Both the position numbers and the translations under genes were made by a program. The notes beneath the pieces are model-generated. The model worked only from the letters and a program-made list of their open reading frames with translations, had not been told where the DNA came from and did no database searches. Shown piece after piece: positions 3,989 to 10,756 of a stretch of 10,756 nt of DNA (position 1 is the first letter of the stretch; each line of letters begins with the position of its first letter). The stretch is from Bacteroidota bacterium (GTDB lineage: Bacteria; Bacteroidota; Bacteroidia; Chitinophagales; Chitinophagaceae), in contig JAEZIL010000031.1 of the NCBI GenBank assembly GCA_023436685.1, forward strand, positions 1 to 10,756, given 5' to 3'.

Positions 3989-6247
3989 CTACCTGAATAA
4001 ATTGTACCTCATGCCCAAAAATGCCCTGATACCCTGCAGCGATGCATAGTTATAGCTGGGATCGAAAGTATAACCGTTAGGATTATTGACAGGGTCATTG
4101 ATATGTTTATCAAATGGGTCGAAAGGACGTAAAATAGGATCGGCAGGTACAAAGTTGAACAAGTTCTTCACACCGCCGTAAAACTCCAGGCCGCTCTTTC
4201 TTTTATAGGTAAGTTGTACGTTGGCAATACAATACCATGGCGAGTATTCGGGCCTATAGTCGTTAGGCAATACCGGCAAGCGCATTGGGCCATTTACTTT
4301 TCCCGTTACATCTACACTAAAGCCGTTCATAAATGTATAGGTGGCCACAAAATTGCCCGACCACTTAGGTGCATGCAATTGCTGTACACGCTGTAGTGTA
4401 CCCTTATTATCTTGCATTTGGTACACATCCATATAAGTGGCACCCAATATCAGTTTTAAGGGGAAGTTAAAAACCCAATCAGTATTCAACGATAATCCTT
4501 TCGATATAGCATGGCCTCTTAAATTATCATAGATTATCTTATTGGGGTCACTATCAAAATCGCCAACTATTTTATTTGTGAAGTAAGAATAAAACATCGT
4601 AGCGTCGAGCCCTATATAAAATGCATCAGCAGGTATCTTAAGCACATAGTTAAGGTTAGCGTTATATGACTGTTCAGGGTGCAACTCTTCGGCTATTATT
4701 ACCTCGCGCGCACCGGTAAGCGCCGCATGGTCTTCTGTAAAAAGGTTAACTACCCTGAAACCTGTACCAAAGCTGGCCCGCAAGGTGTTGTTAGTATTGG
4801 GTGCAAACTTATAGGCAATACGAGGAGAGTGTACACTTCCATGATTTGTATTGTAATCGTAACGGTAGCCACCTAGTAACTTATGCTTGGGAGAAATGGT
4901 CCACTCCTCCTGTATAAATGCTCCGGGTAGCAAAGTGATAGCTTCAGCATTGCTACTACCATCGGGTGTAGCCGTAGCGGGTGTATTATCGTCATACACT
5001 GTATATCGCAACGATATGCCTAACAATACATTGTGCCTACTGCGCAAGGTTTTGTCCCAATATGTTTGCGTAAACCCAACCTGTTGGGTTGCCATATAAG
5101 GAGTAGTACCATACCATGAATCCTGGTTATGCCAGTTGTAAGAGAATTGAGTATATATTTTCTCACTAAAAGGTAGTTGATACAGGCCAATAAGCTCAGC
5201 ACGCTTTGTGTAGATGCTTTCACCATATATACTATCTGAGCCACGGTGTTGCCTGGCCCAGTTCATTTGCCCACCCCATCGGTCTTCATATACATAACGC
5301 AAGCCCAGATTGGCTACTCTATCGTGTTTTCGCGTAAGGCTCCATTTATTAAATACCGAAACGCGATTTTGAAGTGTGAGATCGGTGAAATTATCTTTAT
5401 TATTATCTATTGGGTTCTGATAATTGAAATAATTGATACCTAATAGGCTTGTCGCCTTACCGGTACTTATTTTCATCGATGCGTCTGCACTCACCTCGCC
5501 CCAGCTCGTAGCAAAAATATCGGCACTAATAACGGGTGCACGTGTAGGATTTTTAGTTATCACATTGATGATGCCCCCCATTGCTTCGGACCCATATAAC
5601 GAGGAGGCGGGGCCTTTCACAACCTCAATCCGTTCAACCATGCTATTGGGTATGCCACTTAAACCGTAAACTGTAGACAATGCACTTACAATAGGCATCC
5701 CATCTATCAGTATCATAGTATATGGGCCCTCCATACCATTGATATGAATATCGCCCGTGTTGCACACATTACAATTTAACTGCGGTTGTACCCCGTTCAC
5801 CATACCTACGGCCTCAAATAAGCTGGGTGTAGGGTTCTTCTGAAAAAATTTTGGAGTAATTATCTCAACAGGTATCGGGCTTTCGGTACGGCTTATCTCC
5901 TTCATAGTTCCTGTAACAACAACTTCGTCTAACGATGTATTTCGTTCTTTCTTTAAGTAAATGTGGAGTATAACAGGTGTATCGGCAGCTATATGCACCC
6001 TATGATTCTGGAGTTTGTACCCTAAAGCACTAACAGATATTTGATAGCTCCCGGCAGGTATTCTATCAATATGAAACATACCATCAGTATCCGTGATTGA
6101 TCCCTTACCCAATTCTGCAATCCCTATTGTTGCTATTTCAATCATCGAACCGTCTGCATCTCTTACTGTCCCTCTTAAGCTACCATATTGAGCAAGTAAC
6201 GGCATTACATAAAATAAAAAGACTATCGTAAGCACCCAGACTCTCAT
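3989..6247 (-). CDS. TonB-dependent outer membrane receptor with CarboxypepD_reg-like domain
   Basis: A 752-residue outer-membrane active transporter energised by TonB-ExbBD. Domains in order: signal peptide (1-19, cut before Gln20); a carboxypeptidase-regulatory-like beta-sandwich (about 22-98, LRGTVRDADG through ILHIYLKK); a TonB-box-like DEVVVTG (107-113); the plug (about 120-232) with ILIDGMPIV and the conserved end GPASSLYGSEAMGGIINVIT; then a beta-barrel to the C-terminal YNLFR, which ends in an aromatic residue plus Arg. The plug carries a CNVC pair at 159-162 within LNCNVCNTGDIHINGMEG, a feature I associate with a Bacteroidota receptor subgroup. The ligand is unknown: metal chelates, siderophores, haem or cobalamin are all possible. 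No transporter or SusD-like partner lies next to it, which argues against a glycan utilisation locus. It is transcribed from its own promoter at 6267-6274. Confidence 0.93.
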   Translation of the reverse strand: MRVWVLTIVFLFYVMPLLAQYGSLRGTVRDADGSMIEIATIGIAELGKGSITDTDGMFHIDRIPAGSYQISVSALGYKLQNHRVHIAADTPVILHIYLKKERNTSLDEVVVTGTMKEISRTESPIPVEIITPKFFQKNPTPSLFEAVGMVNGVQPQLNCNVCNTGDIHINGMEGPYTMILIDGMPIVSALSTVYGLSGIPNSMVERIEVVKGPASSLYGSEAMGGIINVITKNPTRAPVISADIFATSWGEVSADASMKISTGKATSLLGINYFNYQNPIDNNKDNFTDLTLQNRVSVFNKWSLTRKHDRVANLGLRYVYEDRWGGQMNWARQHRGSDSIYGESIYTKRAELIGLYQLPFSEKIYTQFSYNWHNQDSWYGTTPYMATQQVGFTQTYWDKTLRSRHNVLLGISLRYTVYDDNTPATATPDGSSNAEAITLLPGAFIQEEWTISPKHKLLGGYRYDYNTNHGSVHSPRIAYKFAPNTNNTLRASFGTGFRVVNLFTEDHAALTGAREVIIAEELHPEQSYNANLNYVLKIPADAFYIGLDATMFYSYFTNKIVGDFDSDPNKIIYDNLRGHAISKGLSLNTDWVFNFPLKLILGATYMDVYQMQDNKGTLQRVQQLHAPKWSGNFVATYTFMNGFSVDVTGKVNGPMRLPVLPNDYRPEYSPWYCIANVQLTYKRKSGLEFYGGVKNLFNFVPADPILRPFDPFDKHINDPVNNPNGYTFDPSYNYASLQGIRAFLGMRYNLFR

Positions 6248-6266
6248 AAAAATTATTGAGTTTCGG

Positions 6267-6274
6267 CAAACCTA
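6267..6274 (-). promoter_or_regulatory. -7 promoter box TAGGTTTG for the TonB-dependent receptor
   Basis: Full TAnnTTTG match on the minus strand, 19 bp before the ATG at 6247, giving a short leader of roughly 15 bases. A T-rich run at the expected -33 distance lies at about 6291-6300. Confidence 0.6.
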
Positions 6275-6302
6275 CATATTTATCACACAATAAAAAACAT
6301 TT

Positions 6303-6329
6303 TTTTTAGATTACTCTAAAAATAATCTA
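6303..6329. repeat. Two overlapping inverted repeats upstream of the receptor promoter
   Basis: TTTTTAGA (6303-6310) pairs with TCTAAAAA (6315-6322) around TTAC. TAGATTA (6307-6313) pairs with TAATCTA (6323-6329) around nine bases. The two share bases, so only one can form as a hairpin at a time. They sit about 30-60 bp upstream of the receptor's -7 box, in the position of an operator or activator site. Confidence 0.5.
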
Positions 6330-6340
6330 GAAGCCATAAT

Positions 6341-6362
6341 AAAACCGGCTCAATGCCGGCTT
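6341..6362 (-). terminator. Probable terminator after terC
   Basis: CCGGC (6345-6349) pairs with GCCGG (6355-6359) around TCAAT, extended by AA/TT past a one-base bulge. In the minus direction the hairpin is followed by TTTTATTATGG, a short T-rich tail. It lies 3 bp after the terC stop, separating the pyrD-terC unit from the receptor gene. Confidence 0.55.
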
Positions 6363-6364
6363 AT

Positions 6365-7144
6365 TTAAATATTATCTTGCAGTTTTCCAGGGTCGGGTTC
6401 CTGCAGGTTAACTCTTTTTGCGGACGCTTTTCGTAAACGCATATTCAACAGCTCTACACCAAATGAAAAAGCCATAGCGAAATAAACATATCCTTTGGGT
6501 ATGTGCTGATGATGTAAGGGCTCAAGCCCTTCAAAAAACAATGTAAACCCAACCATAACCAGGAAAGACAGCGCCAGCATTTTTAACGTAGGGTGCTGGT
6601 GTATGAAGGATGCGATCTTGCCACTAAATACAAACATTATGACCATGGCTATGATTACAGCCACGATCATAACCTCTACATGACGTGCCAGCCCAACTGC
6701 CGTAATCATACTATCGAACGAGAATACAAGGTCGATCAATATTATTTGCCCTACAGCATTGCCAAAACTAATACGAGCCTTTTGTATAGCATTGTCTTCC
6801 AGCTCTTCCTGGTCGCCTTCAAGCTTGTGATGAATTTCTTTAACAGTTTTCCATATAAGGAACAGCCCACCCGCTAACATTACCAGATTACCCAGCTCGA
6901 AGGTGTACCCGGCAATAGGTATTTTAAGTGGATTTCGTACCAGCCAACCCAAACATAATAACAGCAGAACCCTTACTGCAATGCCAGTAAACATCCATAT
7001 TCGTCTTGCTTTCGGCTGCTGTGCAGGTTGCAACCTGCCCATTACTATCGATACAAATATTACATTGTCGATACCTAATACTATTTCTAATAACGACAAT
7101 GTTATTAAACTTATCAACGCATCCAGCGTAAACAGATCCGCCAT
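6365..7144 (-). CDS. TerC family integral membrane protein
   Basis: A 259-residue polytopic inner-membrane protein. TerC family proteins are linked to tellurite resistance and to metal (notably manganese) efflux. Two acidic family motifs lie in membrane helices: LGIDNVIF (23-30) and DLVFSFDS (138-145), each carrying the conserved Asp with Asn or Ser. Predicted membrane segments are about 9-33, 50-69, 82-100, 129-151, 157-177, 188-205 and 218-235. The loop at 104-120 is acidic (EGDQEELED) and 210-215 is His-rich (LHHQHI). Length is normal for the short, single-domain form without CBS or CorC domains. It follows pyrD by 3 bp and has no separate promoter, so the two are probably co-transcribed. 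The metal substrate cannot be read from the sequence, so no gene symbol is given. Confidence 0.93.
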   Translation of the reverse strand: MADLFTLDALISLITLSLLEIVLGIDNVIFVSIVMGRLQPAQQPKARRIWMFTGIAVRVLLLLCLGWLVRNPLKIPIAGYTFELGNLVMLAGGLFLIWKTVKEIHHKLEGDQEELEDNAIQKARISFGNAVGQIILIDLVFSFDSMITAVGLARHVEVMIVAVIIAMVIMFVFSGKIASFIHQHPTLKMLALSFLVMVGFTLFFEGLEPLHHQHIPKGYVYFAMAFSFGVELLNMRLRKASAKRVNLQEPDPGKLQDNI

Positions 7145-7147
7145 TTT

Positions 7148-8179
7148 CTATGATGATTTTAAAATGCCTTTGCAAATATTAGCAGCAATAGCCGGTCCTT
7201 CATAAATAAACCCTGTATATACCTGCACCAGTACTGCACCAGCTTCTAGCTTTTCCAGCGCATCTGCTGCTGTAAAAATACCCCCTACAGCTATTATAGG
7301 AATCTGGCCATTGCTATGCTTATGTATATAACGTATTACCTCAGTTGCACGTTGTTTTACCGGTAAACCGCTTAAACCACCCGCACCTATTTTTTCCACT
7401 TCACCTGCATTGGTCTTCAAACCTTCGCGGCTAATGGTGGTATTAGTTGCTACTAAACCCTGTATACCCGTTTCCTTAACTATACTGATGATATCATCTA
7501 GCTGCTCGTTGGTAAGATCGGGTGCAATTTTAAGCAACAAGGGTTTAGGTGAACCCATTTCCTTATTCAATACCATAAGCTTGTTGAGTATGTCCATTAA
7601 AGGCCCTTTATCTTGCAGGGCACGTAAGCCTGGCGTATTAGGGCTGCTTACATTAACTACAAAATAGTCCACATCATTATACAGATCTTTAAAGCCGGCT
7701 ACATAATCGTCTATGGCCTTATCATTAGGCGTATCCTTATTCTTCCCAATGTTACCCCCTATTATCAGTTGCTCTTTGCGATGCCTTAAGCGTGCCGCTG
7801 CTGCGCTTGAACCTTTATTATTAAAGCCCATGCGGTTGATAAGGCCTTTATCTTTGGGTAAACGAAACGACCTGGGCTTAGGATTACCAGGCTGAGGGCG
7901 CGGAGTGACGGTACCAATCTCTATAAAGCCAAACCCCAGGCACGCCAGGGCATCAGTATACCTGGCATCTTTATCAAAACCTGCTGCCAACCCCACAGGG
8001 TTAGGAAACCTTATACCCCACAACTCGCGCTCCAGCTTTGAATGTTTTACGGTGAACTGAGATCTTAGCCACTGGCGCAGCATTGGAATTGAATAAGCAA
8101 ATTTCAGCCTTTTCATGGCAAAATTATGTGCTTCTTCAGGCTGCATTGTAAACAGCACCTTGCGTATTAAACCGTACAT
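7148..8179 (-). CDS. pyrD: Dihydroorotate dehydrogenase (quinone), class 2
   Basis: Oxidises dihydroorotate to orotate in de novo pyrimidine synthesis and passes electrons through FMN to membrane quinone. With the start at 8179 it has 343 residues. The N-terminal helices at 1-43 ([19 protein letters not shown]) form the membrane-associated class 2 extension. The FMN/orotate barrel then shows AAGFDKDA (65-72), the NRMGFNN loop (115-121), GGNIGKNK (141-148), the catalytic-serine segment [11 protein letters not shown] (176-186), KIAPDL (217-222), ATNTT (244-248), AVGGI (297-301) and YTGFIYEGP (321-329). All expected motifs are present. The frame stays open to a GTG at 8197, but that codon overlaps the promoter box at 8187-8194, so the ATG at 8179 is the likely start. 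It is the first gene of a pyrD-terC unit and is divergent from the secreted protein at 8270. Confidence 0.96.
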   Translation of the reverse strand: MYGLIRKVLFTMQPEEAHNFAMKRLKFAYSIPMLRQWLRSQFTVKHSKLERELWGIRFPNPVGLAAGFDKDARYTDALACLGFGFIEIGTVTPRPQPGNPKPRSFRLPKDKGLINRMGFNNKGSSAAAARLRHRKEQLIIGGNIGKNKDTPNDKAIDDYVAGFKDLYNDVDYFVVNVSSPNTPGLRALQDKGPLMDILNKLMVLNKEMGSPKPLLLKIAPDLTNEQLDDIISIVKETGIQGLVATNTTISREGLKTNAGEVEKIGAGGLSGLPVKQRATEVIRYIHKHSNGQIPIIAVGGIFTAADALEKLEAGAVLVQVYTGFIYEGPAIAANICKGILKSS

Positions 8180-8186
8180 AGCGGGG

Positions 8187-8194
8187 CAAAGATA
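8187..8194 (-). promoter_or_regulatory. -7 promoter box TATCTTTG for pyrD-terC
   Basis: Full TAnnTTTG match on the minus strand with only seven bases (CCCCGCT) between it and the ATG at 8179. This predicts a leaderless or nearly leaderless pyrD mRNA and rules out the upstream GTG at 8197. Confidence 0.65.
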
Positions 8195-8253
8195 CACTTG
8201 GCTATTATATCTTTTTTAACAATTTAACCTGAACAGCCAAGCCCTTGAAGGCT

Positions 8254-8261
8254 TATCTTAG
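8254..8261 (+). promoter_or_regulatory. Possible -7 promoter box TATCTTAG
   Basis: Seven of eight positions fit TAnnTTTG (seventh base A instead of T), eight bases before the ATG at 8270. The spacing mirrors that of the divergent pyrD promoter 60 bp away. Confidence 0.4.
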
Positions 8262-8269
8262 CATAGAAT

Positions 8270-8989
8270 ATGTCGCGATATATTTGTCTGATAAACATGC
8301 TATTACTATGCATGGTATGCCCTATTGCCTATGCCCAAAGCATACAGGGACAAATATTGGATGCCAATGATGGCAAGCCTCTTGATGATGTATTTGTTCA
8401 GAATTTATACAGCGATGCTTCAACAACCACCGATAACGAGGGACGGTTTACCATAGAGGTAACTAAAGGACAGTTAGTAGAATTCAGGAAAGAAGGGTTC
8501 CGGATATTGCGTGTGCGTATTCCGCAAGGCAATTTACCGGCCTTTTTTAAAGTTGTATTAGAGGAGCATGTTATTCAGCCTACAGATATTGCAGGTGCGT
8601 CGCCCGACTATCGTTCAGATAGCTTGAAGTACTATCGCATGTACAAGAAAGAATTAGATTTTCCACAAATGAAGGGGCTTGATGCCATACAACATCCGTT
8701 TTGGGCACTAAGCAAACAAAATCAGCAAATATGGGCATTCCAGAAAGAGTATATCTGGTACCAAAAGCAAAAGTATATAGACTATAACTTTAATGAAAAG
8801 GTTATTGAAAACCTTACAGGCCTGAAAGGCGATAGTGCTATGCAGTATATGCAGATGTTCAGGCCTACATACGAGATGCTGCGCAGTATGAGTGAGTACA
8901 ACTTCTACAATTATGTAAAACGTACCGTTGCGCTGTATAGAGAGCGAGGAATAAGGGCAAGAATGGGCAGAAGCCGGTCAACCCATTAG
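8270..8989 (+). CDS. Secreted protein with carboxypeptidase-regulatory-like domain
   Basis: A 239-residue exported protein of a type common in Bacteroidota. Residues 1-22 are a signal peptide (hydrophobic run MLLLCMVCPIAYA, cut before Gln23). Residues about 24-93 form a CarboxypepD_reg-like beta-sandwich with the usual pattern: IQGQILDANDGKPLDDVFVQ, TTTDNEGRFTIEV and the closing FFKVVLEE. The rest (94-239) is rich in aromatic and charged residues (YRMYKKELDF, IWYQKQKYIDYNF, a long helix around YMQMFRPTYEMLRSMSEYNFYNYV) and ends in a very basic tail (RGIRARMGRSRSTH). No barrel follows, so it is not a TonB receptor. The function is unknown; an envelope or periplasmic role is likely. Its last codons overlap the stop of the convergent gene by 4 bp. 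Confidence 0.85.
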   Translation: MSRYICLINMLLLCMVCPIAYAQSIQGQILDANDGKPLDDVFVQNLYSDASTTTDNEGRFTIEVTKGQLVEFRKEGFRILRVRIPQGNLPAFFKVVLEEHVIQPTDIAGASPDYRSDSLKYYRMYKKELDFPQMKGLDAIQHPFWALSKQNQQIWAFQKEYIWYQKQKYIDYNFNEKVIENLTGLKGDSAMQYMQMFRPTYEMLRSMSEYNFYNYVKRTVALYRERGIRARMGRSRSTH

Positions 8990-9318
8990 CGTTTGAAAAA
9001 TGAAATCTGGCTTTTCATAGCTTCATAAAACTCTTCGGCTGTTTTATATAAACTAAGCTGGTTAGATACGCTATATATTTCATTCTTAATATTAAAATAC
9101 GCAATTGCTTTCTCCGGGTTTTCAATAAAATGCAACCCGTGGCTTTCGGTATAGCCATCAAAAACCATCTGTATCCCATTCAGCTCAAAACAAACTTTTC
9201 CATATTTATCATATATATTAAACGTCATCCTTACACTGTTATAGCTACCGCTTTCAAAAATCAGGCTTGCTAAAAATGCAATCAGTATTGTGCATATGTA
9301 GTTAACTGAAAAGTTCAA
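8986..9318 (-). CDS. Small membrane-anchored or secreted hypothetical protein
   Basis: A 110-residue protein with a hydrophobic segment at about 5-20 (VNYICTILIAFLASLIF) that serves as a signal anchor or uncleaved signal. The soluble part has strand-like stretches (SVRMTFNIYDKYGKVCFEL, IQMVFDGY) and a C-terminal helix (TAEEFYEAMKSQISFF). I do not recognise a family. The only start before the hydrophobic segment is a TTG at 9318, with an in-frame stop two codons upstream; the next Met is residue 31, which would remove the segment. It converges on the gene at 8270-8989 and shares four bases with it (TTAG, holding both stops). The 105 bp upstream carry no strong promoter, so it may be read through from the MscS gene. 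Confidence 0.65.
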   Translation of the reverse strand: MNFSVNYICTILIAFLASLIFESGSYNSVRMTFNIYDKYGKVCFELNGIQMVFDGYTESHGLHFIENPEKAIAYFNIKNEIYSVSNQLSLYKTAEEFYEAMKSQISFFKR

Positions 9319-9423
9319 TACTTATTGTTGATAGTCAACCCAATGTGATGCAACTTGATGTACGTATAGTATTTATTAAACGAGTGTGAACTTCAAGTAA
9401 ACGTAGAACTATATGGACATAAC

Positions 9424-10605
9424 TCATGTCAAATCTTCACCTGCATTGTCTTCATCTGCCATACTTATATCTTCTTTAGTGGCAGAGGCAGTGCCAATGG
9501 CTGTACTCATATACTTGTTTATAATCTCATAAGCTACCATTGCTACATTCTGCTTTATATTGGTTGCTGATATACCTTGCTGAAGGGGAAAATCGATGTT
9601 GTAGGTTAACAACAATTGGAACACATTTTCGCCAAAATTATCTAATGCTATATCTACCGGTTTCTTTACATGGTTTTGTTTCGGTATCTCCTGTTTTAAT
9701 TCTGCAATCATTTGCTGCAGGTCTATATGGCTGATACCGTATTTAATGGGTATGGATACCTTAATGCGGGTAGCTGTGCGGTATGTAAGGTTCTCCAGGT
9801 TTTCATTCACCAGTTTTTTATTGGGTATTATAAATGTTGAGCCGTCACCACTACGTAGCCTGGTGCTTCTAAAACCAATCCGCTCTACCACACCTTCTAT
9901 ACTGCCTAGTTTTATACTATCAGAAGCACGAAAAGGTTTGTCGGTTAAAATAGTAAACGCCGCGAAAAAATTTTCAACACTTTCTTTAGCAGCCAATGCA
10001 ATGGCAACACCACCAATACCTAACCCTGTAATAAGTGCAGGTATATTAACATGAAACACCGAGCCCAATGTCCAGAAGACACCTATCGTCCACAGCAACA
10101 GTTTGGCTATCTCTTTAATGAGCGGCAATAATTGCTGCCGTTCTCGGTTGTCTTCTTCAATTGCCTTATCGGTTTGTACATAGTATATAAAGTCTAAAAC
10201 ACGCGAAAGCAATGAAGTAGAAAACAATATAACAAGGAACAAAAAGATATGGTCTGTTACGTCGCTAATGCGAATAGAGAATCCGGCTTGTTTACCTTCG
10301 TGGGATTTAAATACAAAATGGTTAAGCAGTATCCCTAATTGATTAACTGCTACGTAGAATAGCACCGTTTGTATTAATTGCTCTAGTGGCTGGTGTATAA
10401 GCTCCCTGAATTTTGCTCCATTCTGCTTATCGGTAAAACGGTTAGTAACACCAGCTATAATCCTGGCAAGCAAGAGGGTTATAGGTCGCTTCAGCAATAA
10501 TGTAGCTATAATAATACCTACACACCACACCAGGCTGGTAATACTTTCGCCACCTAGCCGGGTTTCCATATGTCCCCAATTCATTTGCAAAATGAAGTGC
10601 CGCAT
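9424..10605 (-). CDS. MscS-family small-conductance mechanosensitive channel
   Basis: A 393-residue inner-membrane channel that opens under membrane tension to release solutes after hypo-osmotic shock. Predicted membrane helices lie at about 22-39, 75-97, 117-140 and 165-183, followed by the pore-lining helix at about 188-220 with the Gly/Ala-rich family pattern GLGIGGVAIALAAKESVENF (194-213). Next come the beta domain (DKPFRASDSIKLG, IEGVVERIGFRSTRLRSGDG, IIPNKKLVNENLENLTYR, 222-276) and the alpha-beta C-terminal domain (about 280-370) with a short acidic tail (DISMADEDNAGEDL). It has more transmembrane helices than E. coli MscS (286 residues) but fits the mid-size members. The ATG at 10605 lies 14 bp after the stop of the upstream co-directional gene, suggesting an operon. 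A second in-frame ATG at 10584 (residue 8) is possible. Confidence 0.93.
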   Translation of the reverse strand: MRHFILQMNWGHMETRLGGESITSLVWCVGIIIATLLLKRPITLLLARIIAGVTNRFTDKQNGAKFRELIHQPLEQLIQTVLFYVAVNQLGILLNHFVFKSHEGKQAGFSIRISDVTDHIFLFLVILFSTSLLSRVLDFIYYVQTDKAIEEDNRERQQLLPLIKEIAKLLLWTIGVFWTLGSVFHVNIPALITGLGIGGVAIALAAKESVENFFAAFTILTDKPFRASDSIKLGSIEGVVERIGFRSTRLRSGDGSTFIIPNKKLVNENLENLTYRTATRIKVSIPIKYGISHIDLQQMIAELKQEIPKQNHVKKPVDIALDNFGENVFQLLLTYNIDFPLQQGISATNIKQNVAMVAYEIINKYMSTAIGTASATKEDISMADEDNAGEDLT

Positions 10606-10619
10606 ATTATACTATCAAC

Positions 10620-10756
10620 CTAAACTGAAACATTAAAATCGCGTAGTGCATCGTTAAGGCTTGTTTTTAAATCGGTAGATGCCTTGCGCTGCCCTATTAT
10701 TAATGCACAGCTCACCTGGTATTCACCAGCGGGAAATTTCTTGGTATAACTACCGG
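10620..10756 (-). CDS. Partial CDS, C-terminus of an unrecognised leftward protein
   Basis: A minus-strand frame open from the right edge to a TAG at 10620-10622 encodes the last 45 residues: GSYTKKFPAGEYQVSCALII, then GQRKASTDLKTSLNDALRDFNVSV. The amino-acid mix and an alternating-strand plus helix pattern look like a real protein end. It sits 14 bp upstream of the MscS gene in the same direction, so the two are probably co-transcribed. Too little is visible for a family call. Confidence 0.65.
   Translation of the reverse strand, partial: GSYTKKFPAGEYQVSCALIIGQRKASTDLKTSLNDALRDFNVSV

Noticed and set aside
3468..4049. Plus-strand open frame of 193 codons
   Set aside because: It lies antisense over tatA and its promoter and terminator and over the end of the TonB receptor, all with clear family motifs; its translation shows no coding pattern.
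3989..6247. SusC-type glycan importer within a polysaccharide utilisation locus
   Set aside because: The protein is shorter than typical SusC proteins, and no SusD-like lipoprotein or glycoside hydrolase gene is adjacent.
9327..9339. GTTGA-TAG-TCAAC inverted repeat between the MscS gene and the small membrane gene
   Set aside because: Five-bp arms in AT-rich DNA are likely by chance, and no T-run follows in either direction.
1..10756. Novel defence, mobile or biosynthetic system
   Set aside because: No nuclease, helicase, reverse transcriptase, integrase, transposase, toxin-antitoxin pair, synthase or repeat array is visible; the recognisable genes are ordinary housekeeping and envelope functions.

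Overview
The window looks like chromosomal DNA of a Bacteroidota species, probably close to Chitinophagaceae/Sphingobacteriales. Four signs point there. Several genes are preceded by the Bacteroidota -7 promoter box TAnnTTTG rather than by strong Shine-Dalgarno sequences. There is a TonB-dependent receptor with an N-terminal carboxypeptidase-regulatory-like domain, and a second secreted protein with the same domain. A secreted Ig-like protein ends in something resembling a type IX secretion sorting domain. The DNA is AT-rich throughout. I see no rRNA, tRNA, CRISPR array, transposase, integrase or phage module.

Left part (1-1650): the apparent first codons of a leftward gene; a rightward secreted Ig-like protein (137-922) whose C-terminal domain seems cut short by a frameshift; a small acidic protein (973-1248); and a DUF4287 protein (1377-1607). 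The last two are each closed by a strong hairpin terminator with almost the same stem.

Middle (1650-3980): an unrecognised leftward secreted protein (1857-2627); a 354-bp non-coding stretch rich in palindromes and inverted repeats (2628-2981) that leads into a small gene broken by a one-base frameshift (2982-3211); a small leftward hypothetical gene (3265-3465); and a leftward tatA-like gene with its own promoter and terminator.

Right part (3989-10756): a leftward TonB-dependent receptor with its own promoter; a leftward pyrD-terC pair only 3 bp apart; a rightward secreted CarboxypepD_reg-like protein that overlaps the stop of a leftward membrane-anchored small protein by 4 bp; a leftward MscS-family channel; and the 3' end of another leftward gene 14 bp upstream of it.

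Most genes are unrelated housekeeping or envelope functions: pyrimidine synthesis, Tat export, nutrient or metal uptake, osmotic protection, and a TerC transporter. I do not see a multi-gene novel system. The most interesting points are the palindrome-dense control region with its frameshifted downstream gene, the frameshift at the end of the putative T9SS sorting domain, and promoters so close to start codons that they imply leaderless mRNAs and settle two start sites (pyrD and tatA).
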